From contig NC_058042.1 in the NCBI RefSeq assembly GCF_020085105.1, positions 16,848,001-16,912,000 on the forward strand: a DNA stretch of 64,000 nt, given 5' to 3'. The position numbers and the translations under genes were made by a program. The notes beneath the pieces are model-generated. The model searched no databases and was not told where the DNA came from. It worked only from the letters and a program-made list of their open reading frames with translations. Shown here piece by piece: positions 11,501-26,500 of this stretch; within the stretch, counting starts at the first letter, position 1; each line of letters opens with the position of its first letter. This stretch comes from Siniperca chuatsi (lineage: Eukaryota > Chordata > Actinopteri > Centrarchiformes > Sinipercidae).

Positions 11501-14500
11501 AGCAGGATTTAATGCTAAGTGTGTATTGTCGGGAGGAGAACAATAACGTCGCTGTGTGGAACAAAAGATGCCTTATTACATTAATTTCACACCCCACTTG
11601 ATGTGGTTACTCATACTGTACTGAAACAGAAAACGGGGACAGCCACACAGACCTGGCAGAGAAATCAGAGACAAGTACGTCGGTTAAGCCAAAAAATATC
11701 TACGTTAAGTATTGAGTCTTTAAGGCTTAAGTGAGTCAAAGTCAAATTTCAAAGCACATTAATTAAAAGTAGCATTTTAAATTTAAGATTAGTTTAAAAG
11801 AATACTATAAACTGGATTATCTACACACTGATAATACAGGGGTGGACAAAATAATGAAGACAACAAATGAAAGGAATAGTTCACTTATTCGCTTTGTTAT
11901 TCAAGAGTTATAGGAGTTATAGGATCAATACAAACTCAAGTCTGTACATTAAGTATGGAGTTAGAGCTAGAAAGCAGTTACCCTAGCTTAGCATAAAGAC
12001 TGTAAGCAGGGGGAAACAGCAACTATCAGCACCTCTAAAGTCAACAGTTTATCCGCCCAGCACTTCTGTGCAGCGTCTCCGCTGGTGGCATGGCAACCTC
12101 ACGTTGAAAGGACTCTGGGAAGTCACTGCACCCGGCTGTTGTTAGCCAAAACATACTTAGAGCACGTCAATCTACCTAAAGCCACAAATTGTCGTTTGTC
12201 AATGGATTAAACAAAGGACAAAGATTGTATAATTAGTCCGTTTTTGGTAGGCGTATATTTGAACTTTATAGAAAGTCTTTATGCTAAGCTAAGCTAATCA
12301 TCTCCTGGTTCCAGCTCTGTACTTGTACACACTGATAAGAGAGTGATATCAATCTTCTCATCTAACTCTCAGCAAGAAAGCGAATAAGCGTAGTTCCCAA
12401 AATGTTGAACTATTTCTTTAATGATAATTACAAACACTGTTAGCCTACATCATACGTAAGCAGTAGTGCCATAAATCATGATGATGCCAAACACAGACAA
12501 GCTGCACTGGCAAAGAGGAACAGTGGTCACGAATTAAAACTAAACAACACAGAAATAAAAGACACACTACTGAGGTTGACCAATAATAGTAAAATAACCC
12601 ATCATTATGACCGTTTTTGCAATAGTGGTTTGGTTGAAAGTTGTTTTGATTGAGTGTTTAAATTATTTTGTCTGTCCCCTGTATTTTAGGAACATTTAGG
12701 TGAAACTACATTTGAAATTAAAATATCTCACACATTGCCATTTTTCTCAACAAAAAACTTCCGACCTGTTCCACATGGACTCAGACTGCCCAATAATCCC
12801 TCTGTGTGTCTGTCTCGGCTTGTGCCAGGTGTGTAGGAGGCCTGTTCTTGTCATTTTCGTCAGGCTGGATAATTTAGGGGCTGACTTCACCATCTGACTA
12901 CACATTACACAAGCCTAAATGTATAATCAGGGCATAAAATATAATCAACATTCACTCTGGGGCCCTTTGGATCAGAGCATGTAACAATCACGTGTTTAAA
13001 AAAAAAAAAAAGAGGACAGAGAAGTAAACAGAAGAAAGAAGTTAAAGATATGAAGGAGGAGATAGTGATCACCTCAGAGACGTGTTCATCCACCTCCCTG
13101 AGACGCTGGAGGACTCTCGACATGAAATGGATTGCTGAGTGGCAGGAGGGAGAAGAAGCAGGGGTGTCTGCACTCTCAGGCTGAGGCTGGGGCTTCATCT
13201 CAGCGTGTGTTTGATCAACATGTCTGAGCTTCAGTACAGAAAATGGATGCTGGGACTGAGGCTGGAGCTGGGGTTTGCGCAAAGTCTTTGGAGGCAGGCG
13301 GACTAAGTGTTCTGCTGCTTTTCTGATACTGACTTCAAACTGAAAGGGATAATATATACAGTAGTGCACTTGAGAGCTGTGGTATAACTCCTCATCAAGC
13401 AACCAAACAGTGAAGCTTGAATTATTTCTTATTTTTCATTCACTTAACGGCTGTAGATCATTTAAAGAACCATACAGGTGGTTTTATATGTTTCAGCCCA
13501 TTAACTATACAAATACCACAATGCTGCCAACCATTTTCAAAGCATAGCACAAGTTTTTTGAGGCGTTAATCATGCCAGCACAGCATGAAAATCAACTTGC
13601 ATCCATTACAGTGGATATTCCGTCTGCTTTATGTTTTGCCAAAGTTATGTAATCATCACATGGTAATGCAGTTGCGAGCAGGAACTCTCTCTAAAACTTT
13701 CTTCTTGGCGCAGTCAAAAACCGAAGGGGCAGTCTGACATCTGAGACCTGCGAGTTAACGGCCAACAGCCACATTTAAATTAAAGAAATGGTTAAATTCA
13801 CATTATCCTTTTCTTGACACTTATGTTTACTTTCTGTTTGCCTTGTTGGTATGATTTTCCAAAAGCTTAGCTCATGGATACAATGCTTTGACTTCAGCAA
13901 CTGCAAGACTTTTGTCTAGTTTTTGTCTGGTTTGTTAAGATTAATGGGTAAACATTATATAAAGTATATACTGTTGTAGTTTTCCAATTACCAGACATAG
14001 TTCACTCACGTGAATTTTGTGAGCCTGGTAATTAAGCAAAAATCAAAAACACTCAAACTAGTTAAGTGACTCTAAAAACTGGAAAATTGGAGTTAGGATT
14101 CAGTTACACTTGCATTTAAGTGTGATTTTTCACAAGTTTCACCACTTTTAATTCATAAAGGAATGATCACAATTGTCTGAATGTGCCATTCAAGTGAATG
14201 CTTTCCACTTTTGTGAAACTTTTATCATGAAAATTGATTTAATTAGATAGAACAACATCATGCGTAACTGTGTATTCTTATTTGTTTTTAATCTTTTTAG
14301 CTTTCAATCTAGTTCTGTGCTAGTTTGATCTAGTTCTACATATAATTACAACAACACATGAAGAAACACATTCAATCCGTTTCTGCTGTGAAATTAGGGT
14401 CTAAGTCAGTCAGTACTAAAGACTGTAAAACCACCAGTATGGTTATTTAAATATCCAAAAAAGACTCCTATTATAGGTAAATTACATAATTTGAGCTTTA

Positions 14501-17500
14501 CACAGGGGCGGTGCATGTGTTTGAAGTATATAGTATGTGCTTGCAAGTGTCTGTGTGTGTGTATGTTTGATACATATGTTTTGGGACAGTCACTAGTTTT
14601 AAAGACTGTCCTGTTGCCTTTGGCTACTGCTTGTGTGTCTTAACTGCTGTATGTCGGCTCCAGACTACCTGTTTCTCAGGAGGAGGTTTAGGTGGGACCG
14701 GAGGCCTGAGTTTAATGTGCAGACTCTCAGTCAGGTCAAGAGTTTGCAGCGGGGAGGATGTCTCACAGTCAGACTGACATTTTGCAGGAAGGTTAGGAAG
14801 ACCGTTAATAAAAAAGGCACAGAAGTAGAAAAGGCTGAAAAGGTTAAATGCTGGAAATAACAGACAAGAGAAGACTTTGTAGCATTAGCAAAAGGAAATT
14901 TTTTTAGATTAAAACTGCATACCACTGTCAGAGATCCAGCTCACAACAAGGGAAATTTAAAACGTATTTTTGATCCAAGAAACAGAGATCAAATAGCTAT
15001 TTTTAATTATATGCAAGTAGGAAAGAAGTATATAATATTTGTCTTTAAATAAACAGATAGACGGACACATACATACAGTACATTCATACATATATACTTA
15101 CGGTCTTAAAGGACTACAGTGAAAACCATAGTGCTACTACAATAAAATAAAACGAAATAAAATAAAATCTATGGGCCTATATTGAACACACTGTTGTGTT
15201 TTTTACCTGTGTTTTCCTGACGGTGTAGCTGGGTGTGCTTTCAAACTTTGCCAGCAACTTAGTAGCCATTGAGCGCACTTTGTTTTCCTTGGGCTCTCGG
15301 CCCTCTCGCACTGAGGGGCCATTACTCGACAGATTGGTGGCCTAACAAAAAACAGACAAGATCCTACTATATCAACATTTTATTTATAGTTGATGAATTT
15401 GAAATTACAAGTAGGTAGTTTAGCAACAAACCTCCTCCAAATAACTGCAGAATTTCCGCCTCCTTTTGTAAATGGGATCTGTACCGTCTGACTTCTTTTC
15501 ATCCTGAAAGTACAGCACAAGGAAATATGACTCAATATCTAGAAGTCAAAAGAAGGGGAGTTTAAAGCCAAAAACTGATGGAAAAAATATCATATGGTTA
15601 TTAAATATATTGCCCTTTAAAACTCATTTAACAATGACATACTGTATGTATATATAATAAATCCCACGTGAACTGGAAATAAACATAATGGAAGTCAGAG
15701 ACAGTCAACTTGTCGTATTAAGTACATCAGATTTAAACATTTCAGTGTGGAGTTACCTTTGGTACCCGTTTCCTTGGCAGTGCAAGATTGAGCACATTAT
15801 TATTACTTCTGACTTCCTTAGATGGATAATCTTCATCGTTTTCATCCACTCCTCTGGAACCTGCAGTATAACATATGACTGCATTAGAGCTTTCATTGTT
15901 TCCACAGTGCATAGCCATAAATGTCAAATAATATACCAATAGGCTATATATATTAGGAAAGTTATATAAGTGGTCTGGGGGGAAAAATGAGAATTACTGT
16001 ATTTGTGTAGAGAAATGTTCCACTAAAAAAATAAAGTCTTTCTGAATCACTTAGCTGCATGTCAGAGGAAGACAAATGTTTGACTGAGGTTAAATAAAAC
16101 AACATAGGTAAGCATTAAATAGCCCTTCAGTGGAGACAGGCAGCTGTCTTCATGTTGTCAAGAATCTCAGACTATTGCAGTCCACACAGCTCTGATACAG
16201 ATGAAGTTAAACACACATTCCTCTCATGCCACTATACTAGACTAATAGGACTGCACCAAACACACAATTTTAACAGGAAACCAAATTAAATTTAATACCT
16301 TTTCTTTCACTTGAATTTAAGTTTTTTTGTTGTTGTTTGTACATATTTTAGTCATACAATAGAGTGAAAAAGGATCAGAAACAAGGAAGAGGACAAAAAC
16401 AGTATATTAACAACAGGCAAAAACTGTCTAAAACTAATGAAACAGAGTCGAATCGAGTCAAACAGAGTAGAATAAAGTCGAGTAGAGTCGAATGAAGTCC
16501 ACTAAAGTAGAGTTGAGTTGTATCTAGTAAAGTAGAAAAGAGCAGGGTAGAGAACAGTACAGTAAAGTAGAGCAGAGTAATCTACCTGAGGCAGGTAGAG
16601 GTGTGCCACGGAAGAACTCATAGAACTTGGACAAGTAGGTGATCATCCTGGTCTTATCCAGCTCCTGATCCGCACTCAGCTCCTTCACAGATGTGAATGA
16701 TCGGATCCCAAATTCTCGCTCACTGACGTCAAAAGCCAGCTGGAGATTTGCAGCATGGTCTTCTTCATTTAATGAGTCAAAATCTCTGATGGAAAAACAG
16801 TGTAATGGTGGCTTGAGTAAGAGGAAGGTAATAAAAAAAGATTCATATGTCATGGTAAAGCAGCTGGGAAAATGAAATAGATACTGTGTCAGCCTATAGG
16901 GTTTAAATTTTCACAGACCATTTACTTCTGTCTCTTTCTGGTTTACATTTCTCTTGATCACTCTGCAATGCATACATAATACGATTTTTTAAAAATTTGA
17001 TGTTCTTTTAACAAATTTTAACTTCTTATTTTTTCTAAAATGCAGATGTTCTTGTATCATAACTATTTAAGATGCCTTGAATAATGAGACAGGAATAACT
17101 ATAACTAGTAATCTTACTGTTACAGGAATACTGTAACAGTAAGGTTTGTAACTGAGATTCTTAAAAGGATTATCTCCTAACTTTCACATCTACATGTAGG
17201 CGTCAGGTGACTGACAGTGAGCAGAGTGTAAGATAATATTCACTCTGATACGAAAACAGTTAATGTAAGCACAATGGAATGACTTTACACAGAAACTTAT
17301 CTTAATTTTCAACCCTGTAGAAGAAGAAGAAAATGGCAGCAAATTATTTCTAATGGGAGAAAAAAAAAACACAGCTGTGACGTCTCTACCTACACTGACG
17401 GTGTGCAGACACCATGAGAAATAATGTAAAGAAGAGAGCAGTAACCTAGCAGCAGCACACACAAACTTTGGTGTTATTCTGTAAGTACTGAGGCCCACTC

Positions 17501-20500
17501 TTTCTTCCTTTTCTACAAACCTGCTCCCCTCTCTGCAGTATGCTGACAGACATGCATACGGAGGAGGGAAGGGGAAAAATGCCAGTGGTTCCTGGAAACT
17601 TACAGGACCACATGAAATTGTAGTGGCATGTGGCGAGGTATGAAGGCAATAATTAAAGAGTGAGAGGATATAATTAGATTTGTAAATGTACTAATCTACA
17701 GTTGCACTGACAAATTCCATGCTGTGTAATGCAGTCTAACCCTAAAAAGTGGAAACTAAGGTACAGTTTCTGTCCTATAAGTGGGTACCAAAGCACACAA
17801 AGTCCTACAGGAGTTTTCTCCACGGCTCCAGATTAACACACGAAAAGGGCCATCATTTAGAATGAAATACTACTCAATAATAATACTTTTTGGATGATCC
17901 ACATTAATACAGGTACTGAAACAACCAGTATATATTTCAGATTAGTTCACTGACAAAATGCCCTTGATAAAAAATGCACACAAGCTGTACTATGAGAACT
18001 CCTCTGTTTGCACCTTCTACTACCAGCTAGCTTTACATATAGGACAGCTATGTATGAAGTCTTTTTCACATCTATCAGCACTTTAAAAAGGGTCAAGTGT
18101 TTTACAAGTTGTGAGGAGGAAGTAGAGAACGCAACAGAAAACATAGATCAAAGAGTTACTCTCATGCCGAGCATATTTAACACACCCATAAGAAATTTCC
18201 TCACAACTAGTTGTTACGAAGAGAGTGCAAAGTTCATTTTTCAAAAAAACAGGTTTGTTCATGTGAATGTGTGTTTGCATTTAATACTCTAAAGAGATAA
18301 GATGATGTTATTGTCACTGGTTTTACATGGAAAGATGCAGCGCTGCAGGCTGGTCCTGATATTATCTGATGTGTGTTACGTACATCAGCTGGGGTTTGAA
18401 CCTGTGGATGAGGGCACAGAGGGCGATCCCGCTTTTCCAGGAAGACGTCAGGTCTGTGATCATCACATTCCTGTAGCCGTCTGTCTGTTTCTGGCACCAG
18501 GTAAGAAGCCTTGCCGGTCTTATCTCTGACTCTGCAAAAGGAGAGTCACATTTTTCAATTAAACAAATGCAATTCCTCCTTATCACAGCGATAGAGGCTG
18601 TGTTAGACCATCATGAAGTTTAGGCTGAAGAGGATATGATGTCACAAGCATAAACGAACACATGGCGTGCCAGTAAACAAGACAGACATGCTGGTGGTGG
18701 GTGCTGAGGTATGTACACATCTTTGTCTGGACATGTACTTCTTCGCTGCCTTTGGATTCAAGATTACTTCAGTCAAACATACAGATCAGTTCAGCATGTA
18801 GAGCTTCTGTCTTTCTTGTCAGAGCCCAGTACATATATAATCCAATCCTGAACTTGGCAGCGCCATCAATAAATAATGTTACAAAAGGAGGACAAATGTT
18901 TACTTTTTGCCTCACATACATTTTATTAGGACACATGCATACTGTACGTGTTTCAAAATGATTTAAGTGATTGAGTATAAACAGGCTGAACTTGACTGTT
19001 GTTTCCACAACCATCTGTCAAAGCTTCCTCCTCCCAGTGAACCCACATGTAAAAACCAAACCTCAGATTGTGTCTTACTCCCTAAACGAAGATTAATTCC
19101 TGTCTTCTCTTAGTTAGAAAAGGAAAATAAAGGAAAGCTACAGGCCAAAGTGTTCATATGAGGATCCTTTCAAAGTAACAGAAGAGGGGAAACCCTTATC
19201 AGTCAGATTACTACCTTAAATAATATGAAGAAGAGTCATCAGCAGGCATGCTTTGAACTACAGATCCACTCATAAAAAACAACACACAGGAATCTGTGAA
19301 ACACACCTCGTCTGCAGAGATTGACAGGCCGACGTATGGTAGCAGCACGCTCCAGAGAGCAGGAATTCATCTCTCCACTGATGTACAAGTGACGCACCTG
19401 AAACAGAAAGGAAAGAGAAAATGAATGACACTCAAGAAGTTGTGTATATTTGTTTAAAAATGGAGCCAGTACGTAATGATCAATGGTAAGAATCTGATAT
19501 TGTCAAAATGAGTACTCCCTCTCACCTGGTGTGGCCTGACACAAGAGGAGTTGAGGTTAGGGTATCGAGTCCCAGGGTCTATGGTGTACTGTTCAAAGTT
19601 TTTGGCAATGTTTTCAGGTGTTGTCTGTGGAAGTAGCCTGTAAATACTCTCCCTACAGAAACACAAAAAAACATGGTATTATTTATATCACTTTAACATG
19701 GCAGTGCTTATTCAGACTAAGTGTCTAAACACACAACTTAACAATACTGAATGACATAAATATGCATATATAATTATATATATTTCTCAAACATAGTGTG
19801 TGCGAGTACCTCTCTGCCAGCACCTCCAGGACCGTGCGACCCTGAGCCCAGCTCTTTACCATCCAGGCCGTGTCAAAGGCAGCCAGGAAGCCTCTGGCGC
19901 AACCCGTCCCCATGGGCCAGAAGGGCTGCACAGGAAGACATAATTATATGAATATATAAATATAACTGTTTATCACTGTGCATGAAGAGACAAAACAACA
20001 TCAACTCTTTATTACTTTAAAGTAACGAAATCACCATTGTAAATATTGTGATTAGACTGAAAACTAATTAGCAGAACTGGATTTTGTCTTTTTTTTTTAT
20101 TGGTCAAGCAAAATAAAACATTACAGTTATAATGACATTCTGTGCAACTGTGCAGATCAGCTTGCACAAGTCCGTACAGCCATCTTTAACATCTCTCTAA
20201 ATGAAGTGATTGTCCCTGTGTGCTGGGACCACCACAATCATCCACCACGGGGATGACCACCACAATCATCCCCGTGCTGAAAAATTCAACTGCCTCAATG
20301 ACTGCTGGCAACATCATCATCAAGGATGAGTCTGTATACAGAGAGGAGGTGGAGTAGCTCACAGACTGGAGCAGGAACATCAACAACAGTTGCCAGCTTT
20401 GCAAAGGACCCCTGTCTCCCCTCTCACAGACTCTTTACCCTACAGCATCTGGCCAGAGCAAACTGAGCATCCAAGCCATGACTGCCAGATTGTGTAACAG

Positions 20501-23500
20501 CTTCTTTTCCCAGGCAGTCAGGCTCCTCAACACCCTGCTACCTTTCGCTGACTTTACTTGATAGGTCTTGTCCTTCCTTACCTCTAGCAGACTGTCGCCA
20601 ACCAGTGCTACCAGCAGCTGGTGTCCAAATCTCTCCCTGACCAGAGCAGCGTTCTCTGAGGCGTGCATGCTTGTGAAGTCAAACATTGCTACATCTGGCT
20701 GCCCACAGTGGTTCATGGCAAAATCCAGTGTGGGAAGTTGGTAGTTGGTGCCAAAGTCAGCCGCCTCTCGGGCGTAGCACAGAAGAGCTTCCTGGTTGAC
20801 ATTTTCACTGCTCAGCAGCATCTGGGTTTCTATGTAATCCTGTTGCACAGAAGCATGACAGTCAGGAGAAGTTTTTACACAAGTGAAATAAAAGCCCTAC
20901 TGTATATCAAAATGAAAATAAAAATTAGTACAGATTGTGGACATGATACACTGAAATGTATACGACCAGCCTGCTTCTGAACCTCTGAAGTGCTGCGAAC
21001 ATCGCGAACAATTTTCGAGTTTCAAATTGAATAATTAAATGAAAAAAAAAAATGGCAATTCACTCTGATTACCAGGCTAGTATGCAATCTAAACTAATGC
21101 AATTATTGGCTGCCATGCTATTTATTTCCCAGCCAAAATGTCATCAACACCTTACAATTTAATCCAATACGTTGCAATAACAGCACAAAATACAGTATCG
21201 GAATTTACTACAGTTAATTCAACAGCTCTCTGACAGTCCTAACAAAAATTTAAAAAAGTTGTTGCATTTTATTGCATTATATTGTACAGTGGTTCATGAT
21301 ATTGACTCATTGTTATTATGAAATCTAAATCTAATCTAAAAACAAATAAAAAAAGAGTGAAAATAAAAATATATGAGTGAAAAAAGGACACAATGGATCC
21401 CTGGACAATTGATCTATGCATGTTCTGCTTACATTAATGACGACTCCCTTGTCCAGCAGGCTCTGCTTCTTGGCAGTCATGACAAAGTAATGCGTGTTGT
21501 CCCTGTAATACACAATGTTCTCCAGATCGACACCTGCAACAAATGATATGGTTTAAGAACGGGCGAAATTTAAAAAAAAGCATCCACAGGGTATTAAATT
21601 GTTGTAGAGGACATTTGGAGTGGCTGACACAAACTCATCAATGTTTAATTCTACAAACATATTGATGTATCTGTAGTGTTGAAACAGGATCGCTCAAAAT
21701 CGTTTCATCAGTGGACACTGATTACAACCAAAGCAAAAACCCAACCCTTCTGTTAGATAACCAAAGTCACAGGTATTTCCTCTGTATTGAGCACACTCTG
21801 TAGGATATTAGTGTACATTCATAGTGAGGCAGTCTGACTGTGCTTCTCTCCCACCTGTTTCCTCTTTGAGGTCGAGAAAGAACTTCTGGTTGAAGATGAA
21901 GGCCACACCGCTGATCTCTTCTACTTTGGCCTCTGCAGTGGTGTTCCTGTTGATGAAGTTGGCCGTGATGGCGATTGCCAGCTTCCCCCTGAACTCCTTC
22001 CTTTTGAAACCTGAGCGAGAAAACGACAGTGAGATAAAGATGTTGATCTTCCAAAGCAAACCAGTCCTATCGGCTTGTCTAATAAAACCAAAGGAAATCT
22101 AGCGTTGAACCATAATTACAAGGCAGTTACTTTCAGATAAGCGGTGGCTTACCAAGGTAAGCCTTTATATAGGCAAGGGAACAAAAACCATGAATTGTAA
22201 GAAGCACCAGGTATTAAATGCTATCATCAAAGTTAAATGCATTTTGCTTAATTAACCTTCAGAATAGTGTAGCAGTAAAGGGCCACTTGTAAAACTTTAA
22301 TTAATAAAAAAAGTCTTTCATTTTATTAACAATTCACTTCATGGTTTAAAAATAAAAAAAATGTTAATGGTAGACATTTTATTTTATTCACATGTTCAAG
22401 GAATCCGATTCAATGAATCCTATGCAATACTGAACCAGAAAAATAGTTCTTTTGACAACAGTCTATTTCAGGTATTTTGAAACAGAAAACAGGGACACAG
22501 GAAATATAATTCAAGGATTTTCTCAATGTTAACTTTCTATGTCCCAAAACCAAAAACCCCATGCAGCCATCAAATAGACTGAAATTTAAGTTCAGAATTT
22601 TACTGGTAGATTTTCAAATTACCTTTTCAAACTAGCAAGAATTCACTACTAATGTCACTAATTCTAAAGCTGTAAGTGCAGGAAGGAAAAGAAAATGGAT
22701 TGGTTGCTTACTACAAAAGGGATGTATGAGGCAGTCACAGTACTTTCTGGGGGCAAAAGTAAAGCATCTCAACTTGTGTCACAACTCCTCCATACTGTCA
22801 CTGTTAAAAATCATGGAGGACCTTTTGTATTTAACAGTTATCGTAGCTAGGCCACAAAAGTAGCTGCAAAGCAGGCTGACTGCAGCGGAAAACCATTTCC
22901 CCCAGGCTTCATAATTGAAGAATGAGCTAAACATCTTATCCTGCCCAAAAATGCCCTTTTTAGGAATAAGCATCTGATGCGAATTGGTTGTTAGACGACA
23001 GCATTTTTATGTGAGACCGAAACAGTGAGACAGAGAGATGGAGAGAGTCCAGCATGCATGCATCAGCTGCTGCACCGAGTCCCAGCCCTGCTCTATTTAT
23101 GTCCAGTGTTTCAGGGTTCCATGTATATCCTTTCCACTGGGAGAGATCAGTGGCTAGTATAAGTTTACAAAAGGTGAGTTTCATTTATAACTTCACAACA
23201 GAAATAACACAACACAAGTTATTCAAAGCGAGAGTCCAGAAACAGTCCTGTGGGACGTCTTGGAGTATTCAGTAAACAGAAGGTGTGCTGTGTTTTATCT
23301 GAGTGTCTGAGTCAACACTTACACGTGACTTTTTGTTCCACATGATGCTTAAGAGAAGAAAGAAGACAGAACTTCACAGTAACAACTTTGGAGACAGAAA
23401 GTTTCTAGTAAACATGTTGCTTATCTGTGACAGTCACTCAAGTAATGTGTTCAGCTGAAAAATACAAGCTGCTACATGCAGTATTGTCTTATTGCTGAAG

Positions 23501-26500
23501 CTAAGAGATACACATCAAAAACAAGGAGAGGCCAGTATGTAAACCTAACAGCCTTATTTATTACATCATACTGTATATACTGTATAACTGAAGAGTTGAA
23601 ATTAAACATTTGCATTGTGTGAGTTTCTTAACTGATGGAAATATAGGCTTGTGTTTATAAAAATCCCAGGAGTAAACAAACCTTTAACAGCATCAGAAAA
23701 TATTAACATGACTTGTTTTTTTTTTGTTGTTGTTTTTTTTTTTTTTTTTTTTAAACTTGTCAATTATACATTTGGGTCACGGACTGTTCCTTCGTTGATC
23801 AGACACAGGTAACTTTATATCGTACTTTGTGGTTAAAGTGAAGTACATCCTTGAGGCATCTATACTGTTCAATCCTTCTGTTTGTTTGCCGTCCTCTCAC
23901 CTTCCAGAGTATTTCTGCGTCCGTCAGCCCCCACAACAACATCAAACTCAAAGTTAGCCACGGGGTGATCAGCAGGTCGGATCGCAGCCCTCCATCCAAG
24001 CCCTGAGAGACGGAAACAAAGACAAAGATAGTGAGAGGGGCGGGGAAAAAAACACACACAACAGAAATCTTAATATTCCTTTTGTGCTGTACCCCTCCAC
24101 AGAACAATCAGCACATAGAACGTCAACTCATAAAGACTGGTGATTTTGCTCAATGACACTTCAACAGCGTCTCTACTTCTCTACTACATCTCTACTTCCT
24201 GGACCACTCTGTTACCTGCTATGCTTTAACATTTCTAAATGTGTCAGTACAGAGAATTTGTCAGTATAGAGAAAAATAACAAGCACACTTTAGCAGTGTT
24301 GCTGTTTTGTTGCTATTATGCCACTAAAATAAAGAGAAATGTGGCTTTTCATGTTTCAAAAAGGAATGCTTCATGAAGAGCAAGGAATAATGATGGCTCT
24401 TAGTATTTTCAGGTAGTGCACAGATGCTCCATATGTGCAAAGTCCACTGGATCGGGCCTGCAACTTGACTAACAGACAAAGCACTGTTTCAGATTTAATA
24501 TTAGTCATTGGACGTATGTAATGTGGGTGTTGCAGGAGTGTGAGACCAGCACAGTAACAGCTTGGCAGTTTGTTGTCACCATGTGGAAAATACATTCCAT
24601 GATGTCAAGGGCACAGCTAAGTTCGTCACAGCAGAACAGGAGGGATAAGGCCGTGTCTAAATTTAGGCAAGGCTCTCGTTGTTATCAGTGTATTGAAATT
24701 ACAGCTGAAGAGACAACCCCTGACAACAGCGTGCAAGTTATTTTCTTCCTGAGAGTTTATAGTCCAAGTCCAGGTGCTGTATATAGCAGGCATACATTGG
24801 CACTAACAGGTAATTCAGGCAATATACTTTGACCTAACTAGAAAAACTAGATCAGTGCCACAAACTGTGTTTGTCCCCTGTTAATTGGTGGCTGTCAAGG
24901 AAATTAAATACTGCAGGACGAGAAGATACAGGTCCTCCTGGAAGCCACACAGTATCTGTCTAACAAACTGAGAAATAAACTTTTCAACTTCATTCTACTT
25001 CACGTCCCAGCTGTATTGTTTCCAGCTGCTTAAATCTCATCTTCCCCAAAGCTTGCAGATCATAAAACAACTGCCAGTGGGTGAATAGAAAAGCACTGTT
25101 AATCTATTGTTTGGACATGTAACTGAAGTGAAGGTGTGGACAGATACCTTCATTTTCCTGATCCTCTGGAGGTTCCAACAGCTTGACAAACTCCACATTG
25201 ATGTGAAACTCCACTGCAACAATCAGGGCGATCTTCAGTAGGATCAGCTGCAGCTGCTGAATGCCTATTAGACGCAGACACACACATTCGTGTTTGCATA
25301 CAGATGTAAACACTGCCAAACGCTTTGTTTTGTGTTATGTTGTCTTGACACTGAACTCCATTACTCCCTTGTATCTTTGCTTCTCCTCTTGTTTTAAATG
25401 CTCAAATTAATTCTCATATTAAAATGAAGAACAGGACAATTAAATTCTATTTAATAATATATCATTATTTTATCATTATATCCTGTATAGTTTTTAAACT
25501 TTAGTAATTTTCTATAAATATATATATAAAAATTTCTTTCTACATTAATTTCCTTCTCTTTGAAATTGTTTTGGAATCAGTCAATCAATCAGCTCCATTT
25601 ATGGTCCACTGGACAACAATTGTACAGAAAAATACATAAGTACAAACAAAATGAGTACACAATGACGCACATTTATATAGTCATTCATCAGTCAATACAT
25701 TAAAAATTTTAAGCTATTTACAGGGACAAGCTCGATTGGTAAGAGATCCCAAAGAGAAAATACAGTGTTAGAGCAGCCAAATCAACAAAGAGAAAGGTAT
25801 GAACAAGATACAATAAAAAAGACAAAATATATACAATCACAAATACAATTAAATAAGGTAAAAGCTGAGAATGGATCCTATAAGTACTGTAGGACCATAA
25901 TCCTTAAATCTAATATACCGAATATAGACAATTCTACAATTTTAGTGTCCAATTAAATACTGTACATTTAAGGAGAAGCTCAGGGTTCCAAGAGGCTAAT
26001 AATATGTGATCACAGGTGAATGAAAAGCCGGCAGCATGTTTTGTTTCTGTAAAGTCAGACACTCACTGATGTGGTCTATGGCCCCGGCGCAGAATTTGCC
26101 ATAAAATTTTTTAGCCCCGAGGCCCCGCAGGTCATGAATGGTGTAGGGCCAAAGGTGCAGCACATTGTTCCTAGAGAAGGAGTCTCTCTTCTCGATCACC
26201 ACCACTTTGGCACCCATCAAAGCGAGCTCGATGGCTGTCCGCAGGCCACAGGGGCCCCCTCCAATGATGAGGCACTAAATAAGAGAGAATGACAAATTGC
26301 CCTCATTACCCACACGAGGCAGAGAATCATGCAACATCTATAATCGCAAGGCTGAGAGTTTTCCTGCAGAAGAGGCTGAGATGAAAAATGGTTTTACATC
26401 CTACTTGTTTATTAACATACCAGGGAGCATTATAACATCTACACAGATCATGACAGGGAGCAGCACTTTTCTGCACCACTGGAGCATTTAGAGATCTCAC

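Noticed and set aside
20435..20581. Extension of the exon 8 open frame beyond GAG|GTAAGG
   Set aside because: The MICAL homology stops at GDSLLE and resumes in exon 9 with PFWPMG; the extension is antisense to the LINE relic.
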